Source: Ashinkailepas kermadecensis
Lineage: Eukaryota > Arthropoda > Thecostraca > Neolepadidae
Direction: 5' to 3'
Length of the DNA stretch: 64,000 nucleotides
Assembly: GCA_034440615.1 (NCBI GenBank)
Contig: JAOTOM010005056.1
Span: 97,501 to 161,500 of the forward strand
Of the stretch, positions 34,114 through 47,950 are shown in pieces (the stretch's first letter is position 1; every line of letters begins with the position of its first letter). Both the position numbers and the translations under genes were made by a program. The notes under the pieces were generated by a model. It saw only the letters and a list, made by a program, of their open reading frames with translations. It did no database searches and was not told where the DNA came from.

Positions 34114-35769
34114 GCACACGCCCACCCTTTCATTTCCGTTTCTATTTCATTAACGTGCAAGCAAACATATATATGGTGTGGCGCGTTACGGTATCCACAG
34201 CTGATTCCCAAGCCCACATTTGAACGCTTGAAGTTCGAAAACCAGGTGATAATCTTCAACTCAAAGGCCCTCAGGGGGTGGGGTGAGGTCAGTCCCGCAG
34301 CTGGCCGGTCGTGTTTGGGACGGTCCGTCGGTCAGCCCAGCCCCCCCGCCCTGGGGGGGCAGGGGGTAGTATTGTCTCTAGAGTGCTCAAGTGTCTCTAG
34401 AGGGGCACTTTTTCTACTTATAGGAGCTCCTTCTGCTGAAGCATTCACGATAATGGGATGGATGGGGGGGGGGGGGGGATGCTTGCATATTAATGGTAGC
34501 AAAACTGGTAAAAACTACGCTGTCGAAAACATTGCGCCAAACATGCGTCCAAGAATAGTGCCATAGTTCGCCTGCCTGCTATGGCTTGACCATTTTTGGT
34601 TTGCTTACTGATAGACTTATGAAGAATGAACCATTGCTCGTGATAAGCTATTACGGAATGCCGTGTGACTTTTCATGGCAGCCATGTGAACACCGCTTGA
34701 GGGGGTACTTGCTCCCCGGTTAGTAACGATTGCACAATTGCCGCATCAAACCGTGTGACAAATATTGATTGAAGAGACTAATATACGCAGGACACTGATT
34801 GTGATTCTCCGGGAGCACTCTTTCTAAGTCTCGTCTCATATTTGTACCAGATAACAGCTCGGCCTGCCAAGATATAGTGCGGCAATTCATACTGCATACA
34901 AATAGGCTATATCAAAAGTGAATTCCGGTGACGAAAAATATTGCGTATTATCGTATTAATTGAACAATGAGCCAGCGCTTGGTCTCCATAATATCATCTG
35001 AACTGCACTGGTACTGTGACACTGGCTCTTTGCATGAAATCATAGCTTTTAAGCGGCACTTAGTATGTATAATGTACTCTCCACAACGGTTGAAATCACA
35101 GCTGAAAAATAAGTCACAGAATACAGCCTCAATTGGCTGAATGTTGGCTTCAAACTCTCCCCTCCCCTTCTTATCTAGCGTTCATTAGACAGCATGGGAA
35201 TTAGCAAGGCAATTGCACAATCAATTGCACATATATTATTAGTCATGGTATTGCACTACATTGTATTAGGTTACATATATTACCTTACATACATTGCATT
35301 ACATGCATAATGTTTATGAAAAAGCCAGCCGCCGCTAGGACAGGAATCAATATATTTGTCGTCCCTGATGACTGATTCACCGAGGACTTTACTTCCCTCG
35401 GAAATTCGCAACAATTTACTAAGCAAACGTTGGGTCCTGGCCCCGTATTTATTTCCCCTACGATATTGCAGCTTTGCATTTTGTGGCTTCGTTCAGCTCT
35501 TTTGCACCGTGACTTCTTTCTGCGCCACAGCTACACCTACCACTATGCCATTCAAGGATGTTGCAAAAACAGCTGCGCCGAGAGATAGGGCATGGAGTTA
35601 TTGAAACATGCATGAGAGCTGCACAGTGTTGATCTCCTGGAAAGGATCGAAATGAGCAAAAGGAGCCCTTGCTCAAGGAACGCATGAAGTGTAGAGAAGT
35701 GCAGAACGCATTTTCTTCACCTAACCTCGCTGATAGCGCTGTTTATCTTTCTGCCTTCATTCTTTCTCA
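34114..35769. other. No gene recognised
   Basis: Mostly AT-rich; a run of about 12 G at 34466-34477. A 155-codon plus frame at 34099-34566 crosses G-rich runs and has no recognised domain. Confidence 0.5.
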
Positions 35770-36180
35770 GCCCGGTGACCTCACGCGAACCCGTTTCCCG
35801 GCGAGAGAGCCGGACCAGACAAAAGTCGCTTCATCCCATTCGGCACAGCACCGGAGCCGGGGCGAATGCATCGACCGACTGACAACAGTGTCGTCGGCAG
35901 CGCCTCGATCGCAGTCGATCAGCGCCGAGGAGCCCGGCCATTGTAGCGCAAACGCCCGCGCGCAAACGTGCTCGGAAGCTGTTGACGTTCCTGCTTGGCA
36001 GGCGTGTGTCCGGGCGCGGCGCTTCGCCGGCCGTTGTGCCGCGAGTACTCGACGGCGCTCGCCGGCCGGACGTGGTCCGCACCGAGGCGGACGAGCCGGA
36101 AGCGCCGCATAGCCGCGCTACGGGGTGGCGCCGCTCCTGGGAGTGCGGTGGGGGCGGGCCTTCGGTGAGGTGTTTCATAA
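35770..36180. other. CpG-rich segment with an unassigned open frame
   Basis: CpG-dense DNA. A 202-codon plus frame starts at 35982 inside it and continues into AT-rich DNA to 36590. Its N-terminal half is Arg/Gly/Ala-rich and is followed by a hydrophobic stretch CFIIGCLLLSLMF. It resembles nothing I know, and its codon content changes sharply at the composition boundary, which argues against one real exon. Confidence 0.25.
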
Positions 36181-37555
36181 TCGGATGTTTGTTGCTCTCG
36201 CTGATGTTCTGTCGGAAGCGCATGCTCCACTACCACTACGACACTTTGGTTGACCGCATGATGAACGAACATTGTCGGACAACTGGCCGGATTAGGCAGA
36301 TGATGCAGGATGGTGCTGGAGCCTCACTGGGAAACCGGCTGGGCCCCAACCATTTCCCAACTGCTGGCGAATATACGGACAGATGCGCGAAGTACGGTAC
36401 GCGGACTTGTTATTTGTTTGTTGACTGTGTACGCGGACTGTTTGTTAGTTGCTTCAGAAAGATGATTGATCTCGAAGGTATTTCTGCAGTTCTATCGATC
36501 CTCTCGTGTAAAATGATAAACATTTGTATGTACCATCAAGGGAGTGCCTACGTCATTTGCAATCCTGTCCTGTTTATATTGATATATTAATTACTTATTA
36601 ATTTATTCATTCATATAATCGCCACCAAAAATTCCACTTATATAGTAAGCATGGCAGAATGTGTTGCAATTAAACGAGACGCTTTGCGACGATGAAAAAT
36701 TGACATAGCCATAACTTGATAGAAAGACAAGGATTAGTGAGAAATGTCCCCAAAAATGATTCATGAACCGTGTGAGCCTATTGATGATATTAAAACGGGC
36801 TAAAAGAGCGTGTCATTTCCATCGTAGGATATCCCATGATTCAACTACAAACAAAAATGTATTGGGAAAAAATATCCCAAAGACAACTTGGACATCTTCG
36901 TAGCACACCATGCGAACCCTAGAGCGCCACTATGAGTGTTCTATACAATACTATTGTTATGGGTGCTTGGTGAAATGTAGCCAGTACGTGTCAGCGCGTG
37001 TTTTCTATTTTTGTTTTGTATTCGGGATTCCCAGATAACATTCGATGCGTTTTGTGTGCTGAGTACGAATGCACCTGTTTTGACCCAAAAATCGAGAGAT
37101 AAAATTGAGCCCGCATCACGACCTTGAAGCATTCGGTATTAGAACTGTTTCACACATTTTCCAGCTTTGCTCCTAGATGATGAATACTTTTGGCCAAAAG
37201 CTAGCTGAAATTGGTGGAAAAAATATCATTTGACTTCTCCTTTCCCAAAACTTGGAGTCCTCAGCTATAGTAGTTTTTGTATGGCAAAAGGATATTTGGA
37301 CCGTCTTTCGTAGTTCAAATTCTCTCCATTGGCGGCGTTGCTCTCGTGTACAGCGTGCTCGCCGCCCGACGCGTGGGGCTGTGATGCGAACTATCGGTGG
37401 AGATGGACTTCAATTGATAGTAAAAGGCCAATGGGAATCATTTTGCATTATTTTGGAGCAACTAGACCACAACACATGCGAATATGATGCGAATAAGGGA
37501 AAACTAACACGAAAAATGCGCCTGAATGAATTCCATTTCAGTTTACACGCCAGAA
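36181..37555. other. No gene recognised
   Basis: AT-rich, with short unassigned frames only. Confidence 0.5.
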
Positions 37556-37640
37556 AGTTAGTTAGTTATTAGGGTTTTTGGGCGCATCAACTGCATTGGT
37601 TACACGCAAGATAGCCTCGTGTACATGTTAGCTGGGGGAC
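37556..37640 (-). repeat. LINE/SINE 3' tail fragment
   Basis: Minus-strand reading gives CAGTTGATGCGCCCAAAAAC, then CCTAATAACTAACTAACTTT. This matches the tail of the LINE at 20445-20490. I see no tRNA head, and target duplications were not identified. Confidence 0.6.
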
Positions 37641-38235
37641 CATTCCCCCCACTCGGCCGCTGCCCCCACTCAAATGTCGTCACCAGTGACTTAGCATTTC
37701 CAGGGAGAGAGCCCCCCACTCTCACATGCAAACTGTCCCCCGCACGACAGAAGCCTCTTAGACTAGACCCTGATGCGCAAGCGGTAAATCACTAACAATA
37801 ACTGTGAAGTTTACATATTTTGGGTGGAGGCCGGCAACCCGATCAATTTGTCTGAAGCTTTAGCACTAGGGGTATGGGCTTCGACTGTGATGACTGTCTC
37901 GAAAAGCATATAATGCTGTATATTTCAGCTCACAATTAATTAGCAAGAAATACATCAATTAATCGCTTCCCTACTTTCATGTATCAACTCCTCTTCAACT
38001 CCTCCTCACCCTCCATTTGTACGTCTCCCTTCCTCAGACAAAATCAAAGCAGAGCAAAACATAAACCGCAAAGCTCAGATGGGGTTCAGAAGGGGCGCAC
38101 CTCTGCCATCAACCGCTGGTCAGTCCCCGATCTTTCAACTTTCAGGTTAAACTCACATCTGGCCGGTAGCTGCGCATAGTCACCCGACCTGGGCCTCACC
38201 TTCACGCAGCCACCTTGTTCTCCGCGTGGTCGTGC
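37641..38235. other. No gene recognised
   Basis: C-rich short runs (CCCCCCACT words) near 37650-37740; no domain-bearing frame. Confidence 0.5.
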
Positions 38236-38237
38236 TG

Positions 38238-38545
38238 CCGACGCTGGCCACACACCTGCGCCACTGACGCGGCAGTGCGCCCGACAGCCTGCTGGCCATA
38301 CACCTGCCGACGCTGGCCACACACCTGCGCCACTGACGCGGCAGTGCGCCCGACAGCCTGCTCGGTCGGCCGGCTGTGGCGCGGAACGTCACAACGCAGT
38401 ACAACGTCACAACGCGTCACAACGTCACAACGCGTCACACTGCAGCAGGGCGCAGGCCTTCAGCTGGTCTGGCGGGAGACGTCGGGCGGCCGCCCTCGGG
38501 TGGCTCGAGGGTGGCCGCCCTCGGGTGGCTCGAGGGTGGCCGCCC
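38238..38545. repeat. Cluster of short tandem duplications (69, about 20 and 25 bp)
   Basis: Two 69-bp copies begin with CCGACGCTGGCCACACACCT at 38238 and 38307. They are followed by four CACAACGCGT/CACAACGT words at 38388-38440 and three GGGTGGCTCGAGGGTGGCCG-type units at 38485-38545. Confidence 0.9.
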
Positions 38546-39310
38546 TCAGGTCAGCCAGCTGCCAGTAGTTGGCTGCCGCGAAGTTTGGAGCTGGAACTCG
38601 GAAGTGGCGCACTTTGCTGCATCGACCACCGGACACTCCTTGGTCTTCCGCAGCTTCGTGATGGTATCGATGACCCGCGCTCGCACCGCCCCTCGCTGCC
38701 GCTGCGAGGATTTGTCCCTCGTGCTGGACAATGTCAAGCGCAATAGCTACATGGCCCATGCAGAGAACACTTTGCTGTACATGCTGGGAGGCTGCTGACC
38801 GTGGAGGTGAAGGGCACTGGGGCATGGTGCTCCCTTAAATACGAGAATGTAATATTGATCGTATGACGTTGACTAGAAGTAATCCATTACAAAATTGCCA
38901 GATGTCCCCATTCCTCCCTTAGGTTCGGACGTTTCGCCACCTATGCGCAAAATAGATCCAAAATGACACTGGATATACTTCCACCCATGCATATTCAGTG
39001 TTATTCTGGTCGTATTTATATCGTAATTTGAGCTGAAGGTTAGCACAGCATCATTACCAACAACCATGCTCTACAAAGCATTACATTTCATGAAACATTG
39101 GTCTGCACAAGACTTGATGCACCTTCCTCGCTTCAGGAACATGAAGCCACCGATTGTTCCCACCGTGCAAATGTCGCTGCGTGCACTAAGCACTGACCGA
39201 AACGCAGCTGGCACACTCCGTGCAATGTCTGCGGAGACCTCATGACCGCTCCGATCTACGCTTGTCCAGACGCCGACTTAATCAGACATAATCACGTGAC
39301 TGATGTGTGA
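38546..39310. other. No gene recognised
   Basis: The segment 38570-38800 is open on both strands with less repetitive translations, but I recognise no family. A single host exon cannot be excluded. Confidence 0.4.
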
Positions 39311-39990
39311 TGTAGAGCCGCGCGGCCGCCATTGGCGCAGTGCTGAACACACTGGCGGAGGAGCGTCGGCCCGCGGCACAGCATGTGAGCAGGGTCGGCC
39401 CGCGGCACAGCATGTGATGTGGAGCCGCGCGGCACCCATTGGCGCCGTGCTGAACACACTGGCGGAGGAGCGTCTGCCCGCGGCACAGCATGTGAGCAGG
39501 GTCGGCCCGCGGCACAGCATGTGATGTGGAGCCGCGCGGCACCCATTGGCGCCGTGCTGAACACACTGGCGGAGGAGCGTCGGCCCGCGGCATAGCATGT
39601 GAGCAGGGTCGGCCCGCGGCACAGCATGTGAGCAGGGTCGGCCCGCGGCACAGCATGTGATGTGGAGCCGCGCGGCACCCATTGGCGCCGTGCTGAACAC
39701 ACTGGCGGAGGAGCGTCGGCCCGCGGCACAGCATTGAGCAGGGTCGGCCCGCGGCACAGCATGTGATGTGGAGCCGCGCGGCACCCATTGGCGCCGTGCT
39801 GAACACACTGGCGGAGGAGCGTCGGCCCGCGGCACAGCATGTGAGCAGGGTCGGCCCGCGGCACAGCATGTGATGTGGAGCCGCGCGGCACCCATTGGCG
39901 CAGTGCTGAACACACTGGCGGAGGAGCGTCGGCCCGCGGCACAGCATGTGAGCAGGGTCGGCCCGCGGCACAGCATGTGGCCATGTTCGG
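39311..39990. repeat. 107-bp higher-order repeat with an internal 29-bp subunit
   Basis: About six copies. GGAGCCGCGCGGCACCCATT starts recur at 39421, 39528, 39664, 39770 and 39877 (spacings 107, 136, 106, 107). The 136-bp spacing reflects one extra copy of a 29-bp subunit containing GAGCAGGGTCGGCCCGCGGC. The first unit differs (GGCCGCCATTGGCGCAG), suggesting growth from left to right. Confidence 0.95.
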
Positions 39991-40170
39991 CTGGGCCGAC
40001 CACTTGGCGCCGAACACTCCGAGCCTCTTCCGGCGCTCGCAATACCCAGTGGTTCATCGCAGCTGCCCTGAGTAAACGGCAGGGTGGTTCTGCATCGCTG
40101 CACCCCCGCTATCCCTACTTCCGCCGACCTTGCTTTTCTCCGTGACCGCATCCCTCTCCTTTGCTCTTCT

Positions 40171-40175
40171 CGCTA

Positions 40176-40206
<31 letters not shown>
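40171..40206. repeat. (CT)n microsatellite
   Basis: About 36 bp of CT dinucleotides. Confidence 0.9.
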
Positions 40207-40365
40207 TCTTCTTTTTCTATTTTCTGGTATGCACCTCTGAGTTTCGTATTGGTATCTTGCTTCCTTCTGAACACGACATTTCGCTTTCGGTTGGAATCTT
40301 CCCCACTCACATGATCCCCATGTGGATTAATTCCTCCTCTCATTTTGCCTTGCACTGGACATAGA

Positions 40366-40412
40366 GCGCCATTCTCGGCGCTCTATCTCGGCGCTCTATC
40401 TCGGCGCTCGTG
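40366..40412. repeat. Three-copy 15-bp repeat
   Basis: CGGCGCTCTATCT repeated three times with a shared CGGCGCTC end. Confidence 0.85.
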
Positions 40413-40525
40413 CACCTCTGGTCGGAAAATCAATGGCCAGAGCCGAGTGGGCGTTTATGGGCCATCCCAATCCGTGGGTGTGGTGCGACATTCTGTAGTC
40501 TTTTTCCTCGCTCTCGGCAGCGTTA

Positions 40526-41900
<1,375 letters not shown>

Positions 41901-41902
41901 TA

Positions 41903-42160
41903 GTTAGGCGTGCATCCTACCCCGTCCTCTAATGTTAGGCGTGCATCCTACCCCGTCCTCTAATGTTAGGCGTGCATCCTACCCCGTCCTCTAATGTTAG
42001 GCGTGCATCCTACCCCGTCCTCTAATGTTAGGCGTGCATCCTACCCCGTCCTCTAATGTTAGGCGTGCATCCTACCCCGTCCTCTAATGTTGGCACGTGC
42101 ATCCTACCCCGTCCTCTAATGTTGGCACGTGCATCCTACCCCGTCCTCTAATGTTGGCAC
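41903..42160. repeat. 31-bp minisatellite
   Basis: Eight units of GTTAGGCGTGCATCCTACCC plus CGTCCTCTAAT. Units are almost identical except that the last ones read GTTGGCACGTGCATCC (32 bp), indicating very recent expansion. Confidence 0.97.
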
Positions 42161-42435
42161 GCTTCGCCGTGTCAGTGACTTTTGAGGGCACTTCATTCAA
42201 CTAGTAGCTACAAAAGAAAATGTTTACCCAGCTATCACGCCTTGCCGATGACATTCCATGGATCTTAATCACCCTCACAGTCGTGTTCAATGTCGACACG
42301 CAGCTACCGTGGCTTTCATCCAGAGTTCATCAGCAAGTGGAGGATGCCTTTGTCGGCAATAATATTAATGAACAAACATAGGCATACGTGACTGTCATTG
42401 TAGATGCCACCTGTGGCAGTTGTTACAGGCGATAC
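42161..42435. other. No feature recognised
   Basis: Short unique spacer between two minisatellites. Confidence 0.5.
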
Positions 42436-42437
42436 TT

Positions 42438-42870
42438 GTAGCAATCGGCATGTGTGACAGTCGGCATGTGTGACAGTTGGCATGTGTGACAGTTGGCATG
42501 TGTGACAGTTGGCATGTGCGACAGTCGGCATGTGTGACAGTCGGTATGTGTGACAGTCGGCATGTGTGACAGTCGGTATGTGTGACAGTCGGCATGTGTG
42601 ACAGTCGGTATGTGTGACAGTTGGCATGTGTGACAGTTGGCATGTGTGACAGTTGGCATGTGCGACAGTCGGCATGTGTGACAGTCGGTATGTGTGACAG
42701 TCGGCATGTGTGACAGTCGGTATGTGTGACAGTTGGCATGTGTGACAGTCGGTATGTGTGACAGTCGGCATGTGTGACAGTCGGTATGTGTGACAGTCGG
42801 CATGCGTGACAGTCGACATGTGTGACAGTTGGCATATGTGACAGTCGACATGTGTGACAGTCGGCAGGTA
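42438..42870. repeat. 16-bp minisatellite (about 27 units)
   Basis: Unit TGTGTGACAGTCGGCA with C/T variants (TCGGTA, TTGGCA, TCGACA). A block of units around 42480-42600 recurs around 42640-42750, a higher-order duplication. Confidence 0.95.
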
Positions 42871-43028
42871 GCTGGTGTGGCGCGACACAGTCGTGGCTTG
42901 TAGTGTGGATATGGAAGATGACTGGTGTGACAGGTGACTGTTGTGGCAGGTGTGGCGTGTGACTGTGACGAGTCGGCGAAATAATGTGACAGGTGAGTAG
43001 CGTGGCTGGCAGGTAATGTGACACGCGG
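42871..43028. other. TG-rich transition between arrays
   Basis: Words such as GACTGGTGTGACAGGTG and GTGTGGCGTGTGACTG look intermediate between the arrays on either side. Confidence 0.5.
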
Positions 43029-43280
43029 CTGGTGAAGCGAGTATCAGGTGTCCAGTGTGGCAGATGAGAGGTGTGCCAGTTCGCCAGGGCCCTACCTGCT
43101 GTACCGCCGACTGGTGAAGCGAGTATCAGGTGTCCGGTGTGGCAGATGAGAGGCGTGCCAGACCGTCAGGGCCCTGCCTGCTGTGTCGCCGACTGGTGAG
43201 GCGAGTACCAGGTGTCCGGTGTGGCAGATGAGAGGCGTGCCAGACCGTCATGGCCCTGCCTGCTGTGCCGTCGACTGCTG
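43029..43280. repeat. 82-bp tandem repeat, three copies
   Basis: CTGGTGAAGCGAGTATCAGG starts at 43029 and 43111, and CTGGTGAGGCGAGTACCAGG at 43193 (exact 82-bp period). Each unit ends in GGGCCCTGCCTGCTGTGTCG-like sequence. Confidence 0.95.
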
Positions 43281-44895
43281 CCTCCGTGCCCGTGCCCCAA
43301 AGACGTCTGCACTGCATTCGTGACACGCATACTGGCGAGTCTGAAATTCAGGCGCAGGACGCAGTTCTGCGGATCCCTGGTTCGTGTCCAGGCGGTGCCA
43401 ATAATTGACGATATAGCAGTCGCTGAGGTCCCATATTACGCCGTTGGTGATACTCCATTAATACGGTTAAAAAATAGACACCAATTCCACAGAATCTTCT
43501 GCCGGAGGCGCCGATTGACGCCTGCCTTATTTATGCCCGAGATCGTTTGGCAGTGGCCAATGACTCGCAGACAGCGCCCAGGATAGTTTCCTGATCACAT
43601 TTGAAGGAAAATCTCGGAAAAGATGTGCTGCCATTCAACCTTGGCTCTGCCAGAGCTCCTAAAGTCCATATTAGCTGATGGGATCATTCGATGCAACGCC
43701 GCGAAAACTTCGGCTTCAGTCGGATTAGAACCGTCCGCTAACTGGATCTCTGATGTCGAAGCCGATAGCTCACGTAGTCCTGCACCCTTATTTATTTGTA
43801 ATATAGCTAGACGTCGACTTCAATTCCTCACAGAAGGTGAAGAAATAACACATAATTGGAAAAAAGGCAACCCCGGTTATTTTCGTGATGTTGATGAAAG
43901 TTTCATTTGGCAAGAAAGACACCAAGTCACCCCTCACAAGAATATCCGTGGAATTGATCACATGATATTGGAACATGGAACTCGTTGAAAACGTCACCAT
44001 TACATAATGTTTCTGAACGGGAGTGAAATCCACTTCCTGATTGAACGCATTGAATATGATATCGAGCGCGACGCCTAGGAATACTGAAGTGACAACGTTT
44101 ACAACAGAACAACGTCGAAATTGAGGGGAAAAAAACCCATACACTGAAAGCAATGAATGAACGAACCATCCTTGCCGAGAAGTCCAATTCTCTGGTTGCT
44201 GCTAAGTAAGCACTAACCAAACAGGGGATTATGGTGGAATTTACTTAAATACAGCACATTACACGGCTCATTTACTATAAATACAGCACATTACATGACT
44301 CCAGGCAATAGGCAATCAGCGAGCGATTTCCATCAGCTCGCACCCGAATGCCATCAAAGTGGTGCGTACCGATCAAACTTCTCCTAGTGTTGTAATCCCG
44401 CATGTTATTCACGTGACACAATTCTTAGTGTTGATCGCTGGGTTGGAAGACGTCATATACTCCAAGACTGGTCAAAAGGCCCGCCCATCCTGACCGGACC
44501 TCCTGACCAAGCATTCGTTCCTTATGTTTCCCACCTCTAGTGAGAACGAAATCGACTGATACCCAGCAAACGGCAAGCTTGTGACTTCACACGGACAAGG
44601 GCACATTGGAGCGCCGAACTGAAGTACGCGGTCAGGTAGTCATTAGCATTTATACTCACACGTACCTACTGTGCGCTGCTCTTTTGCTTATGTGACTTCA
44701 CGTGTTATTGGACAGTTACCTGTTGGTGATGATGTAGAATGCACAAACCATCTGACAGAACGCTCCGATAACACCGGGACAAATATAAAGCATGCAGAAA
44801 CATCACTCAATGGCAAACTGATCTCCATTGTAACACAAAACCGAGGCGGTGTGGTCAACAAATTTAATGGAAATTTATGGAGAGTTTGGAGAGCT
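43281..44895. other. No gene recognised
   Basis: About 1.6 kb. Frames at 43623-43988 (+) and 43788-44220 (-) overlap each other, show no known domain and lack supporting signals. Two AAATACAGCACATTACA words lie near 44246 and 44279. Confidence 0.45.
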
Positions 44896-44898
44896 TAT

Positions 44899-44907
44899 AG
44901 AGAGAGA

Positions 44908-45004
<97 letters not shown>

Positions 45005-45250
45005 TGAGAGAGTCAGAGAGAGTTAGAGAGAGAGAGAGAGAGAGTCTGAGAGAGTCTGAGAGAGTTTGAGAGAGTCTGAGAGAGTCTGAGAGAGTCTGAG
45101 AGAGTCTGAGAGAGTCTGAGAGAGTCTGAGAGAGTCGGAGAGAGTCGGAGAGAGTCGGGGAGAGTCGGGGAGAGTCGGGGAAGGTCGGGGAGGGTCGGGG
45201 AGGGTCGGGGAGGGTCGGGGAGAGTTGGGGATAGTTGGGGAGGGAGGGAA
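44899..45250. repeat. (GA)n tract passing into 10-bp (GAGAGTCTGA)n and (GGGGAGGGTC)n
   Basis: About 100 bp of GA dinucleotides, then decamers GAGAGTCTGA, GAGAGTCGGA, GGGAGAGTCG and GGGAGGGTCG in that order, a stepwise base-by-base conversion of the unit along the array. Confidence 0.95.
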
Positions 45251-45714
45251 GGAGGAAGGGAGGCAAAGGCAGAGAGAGATGCATAGAGATGCATAAAGAG
45301 ACACAGAGAGACACAGTGAGACTGAGAGAGAAATAGTTTGGAGTTAAGGAGAGTCATGTCTTTGCGCATGAAACTCAATCCAATCGTGGCGGTATGAATG
45401 TAATATGTGTCCTCCAAGGGCACGGAACGGGCCCCCAAGGGAACAGAATACATCAGTGGCGTGTTCTCACGCACCATGTTCCTTCCGAGTCGATGCTGCA
45501 ATAGTAATCACTCCTGCCCCCTGCTGAACTCGTTCCAAAACCGGCCTTCGTTAAACTCGCTGGAAGATGGTCATAAAACATTCATCGGGAACACTTCCTG
45601 GTGATGGCGGTGGGGGCCACGTGGTTCGCAGAGCCATCCGATCGCCAACAGCCCTGCTGTGCACACGCTGTCGGCCCAGTCCGTGGGCGCAGCTCGACCG
45701 GATCACTGCCCTCG
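45251..45714. other. No gene recognised
   Basis: Spacer between arrays; the plus frame starting at 45567 runs into the next array and is repeat-driven. Confidence 0.5.
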
Positions 45715-46215
45715 ATACACCGACGAGCACTACCGTCATTACACCGGCCAGAACACTACCGTCAATATGCCTACGGAAGACAGTGGAAGCACTACCGTCA
45801 CTACACCGCCCAGAACACTGCCGTCGATATACTGGAGACAGTGGAAGCACTACCTTCACTATGCCGCACAGAGCATTACCGTCGATATACTGGAGACAGT
45901 GGAAGCACTGTTGTCATTATGCTGTCCAGAACACTACCGTCAATATACCTACGGAAGAGAGTGGAAGCTCTACCGTCGCTACGCCGCCCAGAACATTACC
46001 GTCGATATACTTACTGAAGACAGTGGAAGCACTACCGTCACTACCCCGGCCAGAACACTACCGTCGATATGCTGAAGACGGCGGAAGCATTCCTGTCATT
46101 ACGCCGCCAAGACCACTACCATCGATGCACTTCCTTGAGACAGTGGAAGCACTACCATCACTATGCCGGCCAGAACACCGCCGTCGATATACCGACGACA
46201 GAGGAAGCATTACGC
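45715..46215. repeat. 58-62-bp diverged minisatellite
   Basis: About eight units, each with GTGGAAGCACTACCGTCACT, CCGGCCAGAACACTACCGTC and GATATAC. Spacings between GCACTACCG-type starts are 58-62 bp. All three plus frames stay open for 138-223 codons with shifting sequence, which points to a non-coding repeat. Confidence 0.9.
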
Positions 46216-46868
46216 CGCCATTATGTCAGCGACAGTGAGAAAGAATTCCCCGCTTAGCGTCATGCAGTCCAGTCATCTGCATGCCAAGTAGGCGGGCGCA
46301 TTATTGGATGGCCCGGGAGAAGCCGGGAGCAGGGCGGGCGTGGCGCCTCCAAACCGCCCATCCGCCGCGTTATAGCGCGGTGCGCACCCGCCGCGTGGCC
46401 AGTCGGCTCTGACGACGTGGCACGTCACGTCACCCTGATGCGGTTGCTGGTGTGGTGACGATTACGTGGTGGTCGGTTAGGATGACATCGAACGCGGAAT
46501 GCCATGTGCTTCGCATACGCTCGACAAGTGGCGCATGAAAGCAGCACCGAGTTTGTATTTCACCCCCATCCGCAGGCATTGTCCTACCCTGCTTCAGCAG
46601 ATCTGGATAAAGTTCAGGAAGTTCAGACACGCACTCTTAGGTACATATTTGAGCTATTGGCCACGCATTTCCGGAGATATAGGGACGTGGTCGCTCGACC
46701 ACGGCCACATTTCAGTGACCATTAATTTCCATTGATTGCCATTAGTTGGACAAGCTCGCCATTACCTGGGACGCTAGCGGCTGGGTTATTGAAGTCGGTT
46801 GGTCATGGCACATCAGTCCAGCAGTGACACATGACCGCAACACATCACAGCTGCACACTTGATCCTAG
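46216..46868. other. No gene recognised
   Basis: Mixed DNA, including a GC-rich stretch at 46300-46430; short unassigned frames only. Confidence 0.5.
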
Positions 46869-47300
46869 CGTGCTCCAGCGTCACGGCTACCTCACACTGC
46901 AGCACAACACAGCAAGGCACAACGCTGCCGCACAACGCAGCACGACACAACACTGCAGCACGACACAACACTGCAGCACAACATAACATGACACAACGCT
47001 GCAGCACAACACAGCATAGTACAATGCTGCAACACAACACAGCACTGCAGTAGAGCACAACATAGTACAATGATGCGGCACAACACAGCACCGCACAGCG
47101 CTGTAGCACAGCACATCACGATACAACGCTGCAGCACAGCACATCACGATACAACACTGCAGCACAGCACATCATGACACAGCACTGCGGCACACAACAA
47201 CACGACACAACACTGCAGCACAACACATCACGATACAACACTGCAGCACAGCACAGCATGCCACAACACTGCAGCACAGCACAACACGGCCAAACACTGC
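46869..47300. repeat. Irregular array of CACAACACTGCAGCACA words
   Basis: Many CTGCAGCACAACAC and CACGATACAACACTGCAGCA units at irregular 18-28-bp spacing. Rich in PstI-type CTGCAG sites; no gene. Confidence 0.9.
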
Positions 47301-47790
47301 GGCAGGCTCGGACACCAACCCATGGTTTAATTCACTCAGCACCGTTGAATGATGCAAATACGGCGGACATCATGCCTTCTCGTGGACAAAATATGTACCT
47401 GGCAAACTGGTCTACAGTCGTACAATAGACCCACTAGTTAGGCATAATCAAGCATTGTAGTCCCACTGATAAAACTGCATTTACTATGATTGGGTGGTGG
47501 CTTTGATGAATTATCCGTTTGTCGGCACAGCAGTCATTGTTGTATGCTATCTTGTTGTGTTCATTGTTCGAGCCGTTCCTGTTGTGCCAGTTCATAGAGC
47601 CTACGATTGGTTTTGGTCTCGCTGTTTGATTTGGCCGGCTTCAGAGATCGGTGGTCAGCAGAGATCATTGGTTATGAAGATCATTGGTCTCAGCGGTCCG
47701 CAGAGATCATTGGTGGCGAAGGCTCAGGCTCGGCATCGCCGTTCCCCTCCGGCCGCGGCAGGGACCGCCGCAGGATGCATATTACCTATT
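47301..47790. other. No gene recognised
   Basis: A 160-codon plus frame from 47494 begins with a hydrophobic segment (ALMNYPFVGTAVIVVCYLVV) and then runs into the next simple repeat. I do not think it is a gene, although the N-terminal 60 codons are not repetitive. Three GATCATTGGT words lie at 47660-47715. Confidence 0.35.
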
Positions 47791-47794
47791 CCAT

Positions 47795-47950
47795 ACTCCA
47801 GATTTCATACCAGATTCCATATTCCATATTCCATATTCCATATTCCATATTCTATATTCGATATTCAATATTACAGATTCCACATTCCATATTCCAGATT
47901 CAATATTCCGCATTCCATATTCCGCACTCCATATTCCATCCATACTCCAT
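47795..47950. repeat. 7-bp array (CCATATT)n, degenerate
   Basis: Pure CCATATT units at about 47815-47850, followed by variants (CTATATT, CGATATT, CAATATT, CCGCATT). Confidence 0.9.

Noticed and set aside
43623..44220. Overlapping frames on opposite strands with hydrophobic stretches
   Set aside because: No recognisable family, and each strand offers a similar frame, so chance is the simpler explanation.
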